Shown piece by piece: positions 1-6,800 of a stretch of 15,017 nt of DNA. The stretch lies in assembly GCA_943324925.2 (NCBI GenBank), contig CALPNL020000028.1:1-15017 (forward strand), written 5' to 3'. The DNA is from Chitinophaga pinensis. GTDB lineage: Bacteria > Bacteroidota > Bacteroidia > Flavobacteriales > Flavobacteriaceae. The notes beneath the pieces were generated by a model, which was not told the origin of the DNA, searched no databases, and saw only the letters and a program-made list of their open reading frames with translations. The position numbers and the translations under genes were made by a program. The stretch's first letter is position 1. Each line of letters begins with the position of its first letter.

Positions 1-1
1 A

Positions 2-22
2 ATCATTGCTGAAAAAGCATAA
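2..22 (+). CDS. C-terminal end of an unidentified upstream gene (partial)
   Basis: One reading frame is open from the left edge and ends with IIAEKA and a TAA stop, 19 bases before a strong terminator stem. That position, just ahead of a terminator on the same strand, is what suggests a real gene end. Seven codons are too few to name the family, and the frame could be open by chance. Confidence 0.4.
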   Translation: MIAEKA

Positions 23-41
23 TTTCTAAATTCATACTATT

Positions 42-71
42 AAATCCCGATGAAAGTCGGGATTTTTTTTT
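42..71 (+). terminator. Rho-independent terminator of the upstream gene
   Basis: A 9-bp perfect stem (AAATCCCGA at 42-50 pairing with TCGGGATTT at 57-65) closes a 6-base loop. It merges into a run of T up to position 71. It lies just after the stop at 20-22 and separates that transcript from the DUF6495 gene. The stem ends are A/T pairs, so it may also work weakly in the opposite direction. Confidence 0.85.
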
Positions 72-92
72 AATCTGAATTTATTTCAGATT
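72..92. repeat. Second inverted repeat directly after the terminator
   Basis: AATCTGAA (72-79) and TTCAGATT (85-92) are perfect reverse complements around a 5-base spacer, starting one base after the T run of the first terminator. No long T run follows, so as a terminator it would be weak. It may be a backup hairpin that blocks 3' exonuclease, or a protein site upstream of the next gene. Confidence 0.55.
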
Positions 93-148
93 CTTAATTT
101 AATTGTATAATGCATCTCATAATAGATGGTGAATTAAATCCAGCATAA

Positions 149-622
149 ATGAAATACGCTAGACTTACTAAAGAACAATTTGAAGAAATGAATGCTGAAT
201 TCAGCAACTTTCTTGCAACCCAAGCTATCGATAAAGCGGAATGGGATCAAATAAAAATTCAAAAACCCGAAATAGCTGAACAAGAATTGGACGTTTTCTC
301 TGATTTAGTTTGGGAAGGAGTGCTTTCTAAAACCGAATTTTTAGAGCATTTTTCAAAAAACCATATTTTTCTTTTCCAATGTTTTGATACTCATGTGAAG
401 TCTATTGTTTTAAAATCATTAGTTCCAGAAGTTGATTTTTTGACTAAAGATGGATTACATTGGTTGAGCGATAATCTATTTACCGAAACTATTGAAATGA
501 AAATTGGTAATAAAAAATTTACTGAAGATAGAAACCAGTCTCTTTTCGAGTTAATTCAACAAGGTGCTTTCCTTAGTGACGGACAATTATTTAAACAAAT
601 AAATACCATAATTGAGTCATAA
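149..622 (+). CDS. DUF6495 family protein (function unknown)
   Basis: This encodes a 157-residue, acidic, soluble protein with no signal peptide or membrane segment, so it is probably cytoplasmic. The N-terminus (MKYARLTKEQFEEMNAEF) resembles the DUF6495 family of Flavobacteriia; this is recalled by similarity and not searched. No catalytic motif is visible, and predicted helices dominate. The ATG at 149 follows an A-rich leader without a Shine-Dalgarno site. An upstream ATG at 125 meets a stop after three codons, which supports 149. No clear TAnnTTTG box was found before it. The next gene, ligA, has its own promoter 34 bases after the stop, so this gene is probably transcribed separately. 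The function is not known to me. Confidence 0.75.
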   Translation: MKYARLTKEQFEEMNAEFSNFLATQAIDKAEWDQIKIQKPEIAEQELDVFSDLVWEGVLSKTEFLEHFSKNHIFLFQCFDTHVKSIVLKSLVPEVDFLTKDGLHWLSDNLFTETIEMKIGNKKFTEDRNQSLFELIQQGAFLSDGQLFKQINTIIES

Positions 623-637
623 ATTTATAGAATATCT

Positions 638-673
638 TCGGTTCATTAATTAAACTTTGTAACTTTGAACCGA
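638..673. repeat. 8-bp inverted repeat spanning the ligA promoter
   Basis: TCGGTTCA (638-645) and TGAACCGA (666-673) are perfect reverse complements with a 20-base spacer that includes the palindrome TTAATTAA (646-653). The arms are GC-richer than their surroundings and flank the proposed -33 region. It could be an operator for a dimeric regulator, or a loose hairpin at the 3' end of the DUF6495 transcript. No T run follows, which argues against a classic terminator. Confidence 0.5.
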
Positions 674-691
674 GTTAACTTTGTCACTTTG
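652..691 (+). repeat. Octamer-periodic ACTTTG array
   Basis: ACTTTG occurs at 654, 662, 678 and 686, exactly in register on an 8-bp period. The five consecutive octamers read AAACTTTG, TAACTTTG, AACCGAGT, TAACTTTG and TCACTTTG; only the middle one breaks the pattern. The array ends four bases before the ligA start codon, and two of its units match the Bacteroidota -7 consensus exactly. Confidence 0.75.
656..683 (+). promoter_or_regulatory. ligA promoter (TTTG-N16-TAACTTTG)
   Basis: TTTG at 656-659 and TAACTTTG at 676-683 match the Bacteroidota -33/-7 pattern with a 16-base spacer, at the short end of the usual range. A second option is TTCG (637-640), 19 bases, then TAACTTTG (660-667). With the downstream box, transcription would begin near 690 and leave a leader of only about six bases, so the mRNA may be almost leaderless. 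With the upstream box the leader would be about 20 bases. Confidence 0.6.
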
Positions 692-695
692 TTAA

Positions 696-2693
696 ATGGA
701 TATTCAAAATACAATTCAAATTTTAAGAGAAGAACTAAACCAACACAACCATAATTACTATGTGTTGGATCAGCCTACGATTTCCGATTTAGAATTTGAT
801 GTTAAGCTAAAGCAACTTCAAGATTTAGAAACACAATACCCAGATTTTTTTGATGAAAATTCTCCAACACAAAGAGTGGGAGGAACTGTAACCAAGAACT
901 TTGCAACTGTTACGCACGATTATAGAATGTATTCTTTGGATAATTCCTATTCTAAAGAAGATCTAGTAGAATGGGAAAACAGAATCCAAAAAGTGCTTGG
1001 TAATGTGCCTTTGGAATACGTTTGTGAGCTTAAATATGATGGAGCATCGATAAGTATTACCTATGAAAATGGAAAATTAAAACGGGCTGTAACTCGTGGT
1101 GATGGTTTTCAAGGAGACGATGTGACCAATAACATAAAAACTATAAAATCAATTCCTTTGCAATTAAAAGGAAATTACCCTGATAAATTTGATATTCGTG
1201 GAGAAATAATACTCCCATTTGCTGGATTTGAAAAAATGAATCAGGAGTTGATAGATATTGGAGAGACTCCCTATTCTAATCCAAGAAATACCGCTTCTGG
1301 TAGCTTAAAATTACAAGACAGTTCTGAAGTCTCAAAGCGTCCATTAGATTGCTTGCTGTATTTTATTATAGGTCAAAATTTACCGATTTCTTCTCAAATT
1401 GAAAGTTTGGAAAGTGCAAGATCCTGGGGTTTTAAAGTGCCTAACGAAACTAGATTGGCAAAAAGCTTAAACCAGGTTTTTCAATTTATTGATTTTTGGG
1501 ATGAACACCGACATAAATTACCATACGAAACAGATGGCGTGGTGGTAAAAGTAAATCAATTTCAACATCAAGAAGAGCTGGGTTATACTGCTAAATCACC
1601 TCGATGGGCTATGGCTTATAAGTTTAAATCAGAACAAGTTTCAACACGATTAAATTCTATTTCCTACCAAGTGGGAAGAACAGGAGCTATTACGCCAGTT
1701 GCTAATTTAGAACCCGTGCAATTAGCGGGAACTATTGTAAAGCGGGCTTCATTACACAACGCAGATCAAATTGAAAAATTAGATATTCGAATTGGTGATT
1801 CAGTATTTGTAGAAAAAGGGGGTGAAATTATCCCTAAAATTATTGCTGTAGATAGTAGTAAACGTCCTTTAAATACAGCTCCTACCATATACATTGCACA
1901 TTGCCCTGAATGTCAAACGGAATTGGTTCGCCTAGAAGGTGAAGCAAATCATTATTGTCCAAATTTTTATGGTTGTCCTCCTCAAATTATTGGAAGAATC
2001 CAACATTTTATATCTAGGAAAGCTATGGATATTGAAGGTTTAGGAGGAGAAACAGTTACATTGTTATTTAATAACGGATTGGTAAATAACTATGCCGATT
2101 TGTATAATCTGACCGTAGAGCAAATATTACCACTAGAACGAATGGCTCAAAAGTCGGCTGAGAATTTGATTAATGGCGTTTTAAATTCAAAAAAGGTTCC
2201 TTTTGAAAATGTACTTTTCGCTCTTGGAATTCGATTTGTAGGTGAAACTGTTGCTAAGAAATTGGCCAAACATTATAAAAATATCGACGCCTTAAGTAAA
2301 GCTACTTTTATGGATTTGGTTTTAGTTGACGAAATTGGAGATAGAATTGCACAAAGTGTGATTGATTTTTTCGAAAATGCTTCAAATCAAGCTATCATTT
2401 CAGAATTGAAACTTCAAGGAGTACAATTTGAAATAGTTGAAAAAATAAATCCAAATGCTACCAATAAATTAGAAGGGAAAACATTTGTTGTTTCTGGGGT
2501 ATTTGAAAAATTCTCCCGTGATGATTTGAAAAATTCAATAGAAGATAATGGGGGAAAGGTAGGTAGCTCAATTTCTGCTAAAACCCATTTTGTAGTTGCT
2601 GGAGATAATATGGGACCTGCAAAACTTGAAAAAGCAAATTCTTTGAAGATCCCTATTATTAGCGAAGATGATTATATTGAAATGTTGAAATAA
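696..2693 (+). CDS. ligA: NAD-dependent DNA ligase LigA
   Basis: This ligase seals nicks in DNA during replication and repair in the cytoplasm, using NAD+ as the AMP donor and releasing NMN. The 665-residue length is normal for the family. The N-terminal Ia segment has the HNHNYYVLD motif. The adenylation domain has the KYDG motif with the lysine that becomes adenylated at about K113, and RGDG near residue 134. An OB fold follows, then a zinc finger with C403, C406, C421 and C427, helix-hairpin-helix repeats, and a C-terminal BRCT domain from about residue 590. All key residues are present, so it should be active. It faces the 5'-nucleotidase unit on the other strand with only six bases between the two stop codons. 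The start is fixed by the promoter just upstream and by the match to the family N-terminus. Confidence 0.98.
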   Translation: MDIQNTIQILREELNQHNHNYYVLDQPTISDLEFDVKLKQLQDLETQYPDFFDENSPTQRVGGTVTKNFATVTHDYRMYSLDNSYSKEDLVEWENRIQKVLGNVPLEYVCELKYDGASISITYENGKLKRAVTRGDGFQGDDVTNNIKTIKSIPLQLKGNYPDKFDIRGEIILPFAGFEKMNQELIDIGETPYSNPRNTASGSLKLQDSSEVSKRPLDCLLYFIIGQNLPISSQIESLESARSWGFKVPNETRLAKSLNQVFQFIDFWDEHRHKLPYETDGVVVKVNQFQHQEELGYTAKSPRWAMAYKFKSEQVSTRLNSISYQVGRTGAITPVANLEPVQLAGTIVKRASLHNADQIEKLDIRIGDSVFVEKGGEIIPKIIAVDSSKRPLNTAPTIYIAHCPECQTELVRLEGEANHYCPNFYGCPPQIIGRIQHFISRKAMDIEGLGGETVTLLFNNGLVNNYADLYNLTVEQILPLERMAQKSAENLINGVLNSKKVPFENVLFALGIRFVGETVAKKLAKHYKNIDALSKATFMDLVLVDEIGDRIAQSVIDFFENASNQAIISELKLQGVQFEIVEKINPNATNKLEGKTFVVSGVFEKFSRDDLKNSIEDNGGKVGSSISAKTHFVVAGDNMGPAKLEKANSLKIPIISEDDYIEMLK

Positions 2694-2699
2694 CTACTT

Positions 2700-3611
2700 T
2701 TAGATGATAATACTTCTTCCGATATGAGATTTAGATTTATCATTATCAAAATAGAAGTCGATTCTACCCATGTTAATTCCGTAACATCCCGCTTGATTTA
2801 CAATCACTTCTTTACCTTCACTATTTTTTAGAACAGTCGGTTTATCCAGAAAGGTGTGAGTATGACCTCCGATAATAAGATCGATATCTTTAGTTAAAGT
2901 AGCCAATTTCACGTCAGAAATTTTGTCTTGCTCCTCTTTGTATTTGTAACCCAAGTGGGATAGACAAATAACAAGATCGCATTTTTGCTCCTGTTTTAAA
3001 ATACGAGATAGGTCTTGAGCAATTTCAACAGGATTTAAATACTTGGTTTCTTTGTAGTTTTTGCGATCTACAAGTCCTGATAATTCAATTCCAAGCCCAA
3101 AAACTCCTACTTTTATTCCGTTCTTATTAAATATCTTGTATTGTTTTGTTTTTCCTTGTAATACCGTATTGTTGAAGTCATAGTTTGAAGTCACAAAATC
3201 GAAAGTAGCATGGTGCATTTGGGAGTAAAAACCTTCAATGCCATTGTCAAAATCATGATTTCCCATGGTTCCTAGGTCGTATTTCATCATGCTCATTAAT
3301 TTCAACTCAAGCTCTCCACCATAATAATTAAAATAAGGCGTTCCTTGAAAAATATCACCTGCATCTAATAATAATAAATTTGGATTTTCTTGCCTGATGT
3401 TTTCAATTATTGCCGCTCTTCTAGACACACCACCCATATTTGCATTTCTAGGGTGATCTGCTGGAAATGGATCTATATAACTGTGAACATCATTAGTATG
3501 AAGTATCGTTAAATGTTTTGTATCAGAAGATTTAAAACTACTAAATGATAATCCTAATCCTGCTATTGCTGTTGTTGCAGCTGTTTTTTGAATAAATTCT
3601 CTTCTTTTCAT
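2700..3611 (-). CDS. Metallophosphatase, catalytic half of a UshA-type 5'-nucleotidase
   Basis: This 303-residue exported enzyme has the metallophosphoesterase fold of UshA/5'-nucleotidases, which remove phosphate from nucleotides or related esters in the periplasm. The two-metal ligand motifs are all visible: NDVH (D41, H43), AGDIFQG (D86), GNHD (N118, H119), SHLG (H219) and GGHTH (H250, H252). The N-terminus KRREFIQK followed by a hydrophobic stretch to about residue 26 looks like a twin-arginine (Tat) signal, which would export the protein folded and metal-loaded. It lacks the C-terminal substrate-binding domain of single-chain UshA. That domain is encoded by the gene just before it in the same transcript, 24 bases away. 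The substrate cannot be told from sequence; nucleotides, UDP-sugars or other phosphoesters are all possible. Confidence 0.93.
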   Translation of the reverse strand: MKRREFIQKTAATTAIAGLGLSFSSFKSSDTKHLTILHTNDVHSYIDPFPADHPRNANMGGVSRRAAIIENIRQENPNLLLLDAGDIFQGTPYFNYYGGELELKLMSMMKYDLGTMGNHDFDNGIEGFYSQMHHATFDFVTSNYDFNNTVLQGKTKQYKIFNKNGIKVGVFGLGIELSGLVDRKNYKETKYLNPVEIAQDLSRILKQEQKCDLVICLSHLGYKYKEEQDKISDVKLATLTKDIDLIIGGHTHTFLDKPTVLKNSEGKEVIVNQAGCYGINMGRIDFYFDNDKSKSHIGRSIII

Positions 3612-3635
3612 TGTCGTTTAAGGTGTTTCAAATAG

Positions 3636-4412
3636 TTATTCTAAAATGATTCTTTGGTCTCTTGATGATGTTATAGTCTTCGTCTCTTTAAAATAATCCA
3701 TCAAGATGTTTCTCAACTTATAATTAATATCATAAATTTCAACTCCTTTTTTAAAGAATTCCATTTTGTCACCTCCATTGGAAAGATAATCTGAAGTGAT
3801 CACATAATATATTTTGTTGAAATCCAAAGGCTTTCCTTGAACTGATATTTTTATTGGTTGATTAGTTTTGGAAATTGTAAATTGTATACCTGATAATGGA
3901 TGTGGTTTATTTTCAGCAATAAAATAAATTAGCATTTCTAAAATTTGTTCTCCTTTTAAACCAACCACAACAGAGGTATTTTCAAATGGCATAATCTCAA
4001 AGGCTGTTTTTAAAGTGACATTTCCTTTTGAAATAATTGATCTAATTCCACCATTATTCAATAAGCAGATATCAAGTTGTTTATTTTCTCTAGCACTAAA
4101 AATGGAGTTCCCTCTTTGTAAAGTAATATCAGCCAATAGATTACCAATAGTTGTTTGGTATTTTCCAGATTTATCTAAGGTTTCTGGAGCGTATGAAATA
4201 GGGGTATTTAAATCGGAGTCAATGTGTTCACGATAGGGTTTTATAAAGGAATCAATGGCAACGTTGCTATTGTATTTATCGGTTATGCCAAAATCTTTGG
4301 CTTCAATTTTGGTGACATGATATTTTTGTTCAGCACAAGAAAATAATAGAAAAAATGTTAAGATTAAACCAAAATATCTTAAAACAACATTATACTTTTT
4401 TAGATTTACCAT
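3636..4412 (-). CDS. Lipoprotein with 5'-nucleotidase C-terminal domain
   Basis: This 258-residue protein carries only the substrate-recognition domain of UshA-type 5'-nucleotidases. Family motifs are GNLLAD (90-95), NNGGIR (119-124), MPFENT and YVITSDYLSNGGD (NGGD at 212-215). A basic N-terminus, a hydrophobic core and LLFSC with the lipid-bearing cysteine at C26 mark a lipoprotein; Bacteroidota lipoproteins often reach the outer membrane. It is transcribed first, with the metallophosphatase next, so the order is C-domain then catalytic domain, the reverse of the single-chain enzyme. In UshA the active site lies between these two domains, so I infer the two proteins act as a complex, with this one as the membrane anchor. 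No good TAnnTTTG box was found upstream on this strand. Confidence 0.92.
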   Translation of the reverse strand: MVNLKKYNVVLRYFGLILTFFLLFSCAEQKYHVTKIEAKDFGITDKYNSNVAIDSFIKPYREHIDSDLNTPISYAPETLDKSGKYQTTIGNLLADITLQRGNSIFSARENKQLDICLLNNGGIRSIISKGNVTLKTAFEIMPFENTSVVVGLKGEQILEMLIYFIAENKPHPLSGIQFTISKTNQPIKISVQGKPLDFNKIYYVITSDYLSNGGDKMEFFKKGVEIYDINYKLRNILMDYFKETKTITSSRDQRIILE

Positions 4413-4433
4413 CGGAAATGCAACTAATTTAAT

Positions 4434-4441
4434 TAAATTTG
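4434..4441 (+). promoter_or_regulatory. -7 box TAAATTTG before the DUF6913-dapA unit
   Basis: TAAATTTG matches TAnnTTTG exactly, 18 bases before the ATG at 4460, in the 47-base divergent gap. No convincing TTTG was seen 17-23 bases upstream; that region overlaps the start of the divergent lipoprotein gene. The box also overlaps a 14-bp AT palindrome (4426-4439). Confidence 0.5.
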
Positions 4442-4459
4442 TAATTAAGTAAAAGTACT

Positions 4460-4978
4460 ATGTTTTTGAATACAATTAAGAATTTTTTATTAAAAAATAA
4501 GACTAGCAAATTGTTGTCAAACACGAATATAAGTCAGTCAGAAGGCTTGATTAAAAGTGTGGGTGTTATTTATGATGGAAACTTAATTATAGAAATTGAA
4601 AACTTAGTTTACGAATTATTTAAACAAGGAATTGAAGAAGATAAGATTAAAGTATTGATTTTTAAAGATAAAATAAACAATAAAGAAGTTTCAAAGTTTG
4701 ATGTCATTTCCTATAATGATATCAATTGGTCGGGTGCAATCGAAAACCAAAAAGCGGAATTATTTTTAAACACCCAATTCGATTTACTTATAAATTATCA
4801 TGATTTTGAAAAATCCCCATTAGTTTATTTATCTTATTTATCAAAAGCTAATTTTAAAGTTGGTTTTACCTCTTCGGATAAAAAAATAAATCAATTTATG
4901 ATCAATACAAACCCTAATAATTATCAACTTTTTTTTGAGGAATTATTTAAGTATTTAAAAATATTAAACAAAATATAA
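4460..4978 (+). CDS. DUF6913 domain protein (function unknown)
   Basis: This encodes a 172-residue soluble protein, rich in lysine, asparagine and isoleucine, with no signal peptide. It resembles the DUF6913 family found next to dapA in flavobacteria (by recall, not searched). After a basic amphipathic N-terminus of about 30 residues, a possible alpha/beta domain begins with VGVIYDG, and LLINYHDFEKSP lies in the middle. The C-terminal part alternates strand and helix. No catalytic motif is recognised. It ends 10 bases before dapA and is likely cotranscribed with it, which hints at a link to lysine or peptidoglycan precursor supply but does not prove one. The start at 4460 follows a -7 box at a suitable distance. 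Confidence 0.8.
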   Translation: MFLNTIKNFLLKNKTSKLLSNTNISQSEGLIKSVGVIYDGNLIIEIENLVYELFKQGIEEDKIKVLIFKDKINNKEVSKFDVISYNDINWSGAIENQKAELFLNTQFDLLINYHDFEKSPLVYLSYLSKANFKVGFTSSDKKINQFMINTNPNNYQLFFEELFKYLKILNKI

Positions 4979-4988
4979 AATCAATCGT

Positions 4989-5867
4989 ATGAATTCATTA
5001 ATAGGAACAGGTGTAGCCCTTGTAACCCCATTTAAAAAAGATTTTTCTGTAGATGTTGAAGCATTAACCAGAATTGTAAATTTTCAAATTGATAATGGAA
5101 TTAATTATCTTGTAATTCTTGGAACCACTGCAGAAAATGCTACATTATCGCAAGAAGAAAAAGAGTTGGTCATCCAAACAGTAGTCTCAACAAACAATGG
5201 TCGTTTGCCGCTTGTTTTGGGTGTTGGAGGTAATAACACTCACAAAATTATTGAAGAATTGAAAAGCCGAGATTTTTCTGATTTTGTGGCTATTTTATCA
5301 GTTTCGCCCTATTATAATAAACCTACTCAAGAGGGAATTTACCAACATTTTAAAGCGATTGCAACTGCTTCACCAGTTCCAGTAATACTCTACAATGTAC
5401 CAGGAAGAACCGGTAGCAACATGTTGCCTTCAACGGTGCTAAGACTTGCTCATGATTTTAAAAATATTGTTGCAATCAAAGAAGCTGCTGGCGATCTTGT
5501 TCAAGCGATGAGTATAATTAAAGACAAACCTAAAGATTTTCTTGTTATTTCGGGTGATGATATGATTGCTTTGTCAATGGTTTTAGCCGGAGGAAGCGGT
5601 GTAATTTCTGTTATTGGTCAAGGCTTTCCAAAACAATTCTCAGAATTAATTCGCTTGGGATTAGATAAAAAAGTTGATGAAGCCTTTAAGCTTCATTATC
5701 AATTAGCGGACAGTATTGATATGATTTTCGAACAAGGTAATCCCGGTGGAATTAAAGAAGTGTTGAAATCATTAAAGATTTCCGACAATTGCTTGCGTTT
5801 GCCACTAGTAAATGTAAATACAGATTTGGCCAACAGAATTGATTTATTTGTTCAAAAAAATAAATAA
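4989..5867 (+). CDS. dapA: 4-hydroxy-tetrahydrodipicolinate synthase DapA
   Basis: DapA condenses pyruvate with aspartate semialdehyde in the first committed step towards diaminopimelate and lysine, needed for peptidoglycan. The 292-residue TIM barrel is full length. Visible active-site residues are T46-T47 (in GTTAEN, where many homologues have GTTGE), Y135 and R140 in YNVPGRTG, and the Schiff-base lysine K164 in VAIKEAAGD. The family also includes N-acetylneuraminate lyase and other aldolases, but the TT pair with Y135 and R140 fits DapA. It lies 10 bases after the DUF6913 gene and has no promoter of its own that I can see. No hairpin terminator follows it; the bamD promoter begins 42 bases later. 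Confidence 0.96.
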   Translation: MNSLIGTGVALVTPFKKDFSVDVEALTRIVNFQIDNGINYLVILGTTAENATLSQEEKELVIQTVVSTNNGRLPLVLGVGGNNTHKIIEELKSRDFSDFVAILSVSPYYNKPTQEGIYQHFKAIATASPVPVILYNVPGRTGSNMLPSTVLRLAHDFKNIVAIKEAAGDLVQAMSIIKDKPKDFLVISGDDMIALSMVLAGGSGVISVIGQGFPKQFSELIRLGLDKKVDEAFKLHYQLADSIDMIFEQGNPGGIKEVLKSLKISDNCLRLPLVNVNTDLANRIDLFVQKNK

Positions 5868-5909
5868 ATTTAGAGTAATTATTGCCTTTATTATTAATAG
5901 AAAAAATAT

Positions 5910-5940
5910 TTTGTAGTCGCTAAATTAATAACTAAATTTG
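5910..5940 (+). promoter_or_regulatory. Promoter of the bamD-rpoZ-coaBC operon
   Basis: TTTG (5910-5913), a 19-base spacer and TAAATTTG (5933-5940) give a near-perfect match to the Bacteroidota housekeeping promoter. Transcription should begin near 5947, leaving a leader of about 50 bases that contains the palindrome at 5953-5970. Confidence 0.8.
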
Positions 5941-5948
5941 CAGTTCGT

Positions 5949-5974
5949 TTTTTATGATGATATCATCATAGAAA
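5949..5974. repeat. 18-bp perfect palindrome in the bamD leader
   Basis: TATGATGATATCATCATA (5953-5970) is its own reverse complement. As RNA it can extend, with one G-U pair, to an 11-bp stem (5949-5959 with 5964-5974) and an AUAU loop. It sits just after the predicted transcription start and 25 bases before the bamD ATG. It is suitable either as an operator for a dimeric repressor or as a 5' stabilising hairpin. Confidence 0.75.
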
Positions 5975-5995
5975 TTGCAGAAACCTAAATAAAAA

Positions 5996-6790
5996 ATGAA
6001 GAAATACATCTATATAGTTTTAATAATTTTCGGTTTTTCGTCTTGTAGCGAATATCAAAAAGCCATAAAATCGGAAGATCTTACGGTGAAATTTGATCAA
6101 GCATCAAAACAATATGAAAAAGGAAATTATTATAAAGCTTTAACTCTTTTTGAGCAAATGGCTCCTTCATTCAGAGGAAAGCCTCAGGCAGAAAAGATGT
6201 TTTATATGTTTTCACAATCGTATTACAAAACCAAACAATATTATTTATCTGGTTATCAGTTCGAAAGTTTTGCTGCAGGATATCCTAAAAGTGACAAAAT
6301 CGAAGAAGCCTCTTTTTTAGGAGCCAAAAGTTATTCAATGCTATCTCCAGTTTATAGCTTAGATCAGACAGATACTGATAAGGCGATTGAAAAATTACAA
6401 TCTTTTATAGACGCTTTTCCAAATTCAATTTATTTGCCGGAAGCCAATGCAACGGTTAAAGTTTTAAGAGAAAAAATGGAGAAAAAAGCATATGAAAATG
6501 CTTATGGCTACAATAAAATTTCAGATTTTAAATCCGCAATTATAGCCCTAGATAATTTTATCATTGATTATCCTGGTACTCCTTACAAAGAAAAAGCATT
6601 GTATTATAAATTGGATTCAGCATATCAATTGGCAATTAATAGTATTCCAGCTAAAATGGAAGAGCGTTTAAATGCAGCTAAAACTGCTCATCACAATTTA
6701 ATAAAATTCAATTCTAGTACAGAATTTAAACAAAAAGCCGATGATATGTTGGCTAGAATTAATACAGATTTAAAACAATTTTCAAAATAA
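5996..6790 (+). CDS. bamD: Outer membrane assembly lipoprotein BamD
   Basis: BamD is a lipoprotein of the BAM complex that folds beta-barrel proteins into the outer membrane. The 264 residues begin with a signal peptide (KKYIYIVLIIFGF) and a lipobox ending at C17 (FSSC). Tetratricopeptide-type helical repeats follow, for example YEKGNYYKALTLFEQM, the repeat ending in AAGYPKSD, and KSAIIALDNFIIDYPGTPY near residues 175-200. Repeats of this kind are typical of BamD/YfiO. The ATG follows an A-rich leader. It is the first gene of a tightly packed operon; rpoZ begins 10 bases after its stop. Confidence 0.93.
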   Translation: MKKYIYIVLIIFGFSSCSEYQKAIKSEDLTVKFDQASKQYEKGNYYKALTLFEQMAPSFRGKPQAEKMFYMFSQSYYKTKQYYLSGYQFESFAAGYPKSDKIEEASFLGAKSYSMLSPVYSLDQTDTDKAIEKLQSFIDAFPNSIYLPEANATVKVLREKMEKKAYENAYGYNKISDFKSAIIALDNFIIDYPGTPYKEKALYYKLDSAYQLAINSIPAKMEERLNAAKTAHHNLIKFNSSTEFKQKADDMLARINTDLKQFSK

Positions 6791-6800
6791 TTAGAAAGTC

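Noticed and set aside
106..111. TATAAT hexamer resembling an E. coli -10 box before the DUF6495 gene
   Set aside because: Bacteroidota sigma factors use TAnnTTTG; in DNA this AT-rich the hexamer is expected by chance, and no partner element is visible.
4015..4236. Plus-strand open frame inside the lipoprotein gene
   Set aside because: It lies wholly within a gene with clear family motifs on the other strand and shows no motif, promoter or initiation signal of its own.
4426..4439. 14-bp palindrome AATTTAATTAAATT between the divergent genes
   Set aside because: It is made only of A and T, so chance symmetry is likely; noted only because it overlaps the -7 box.
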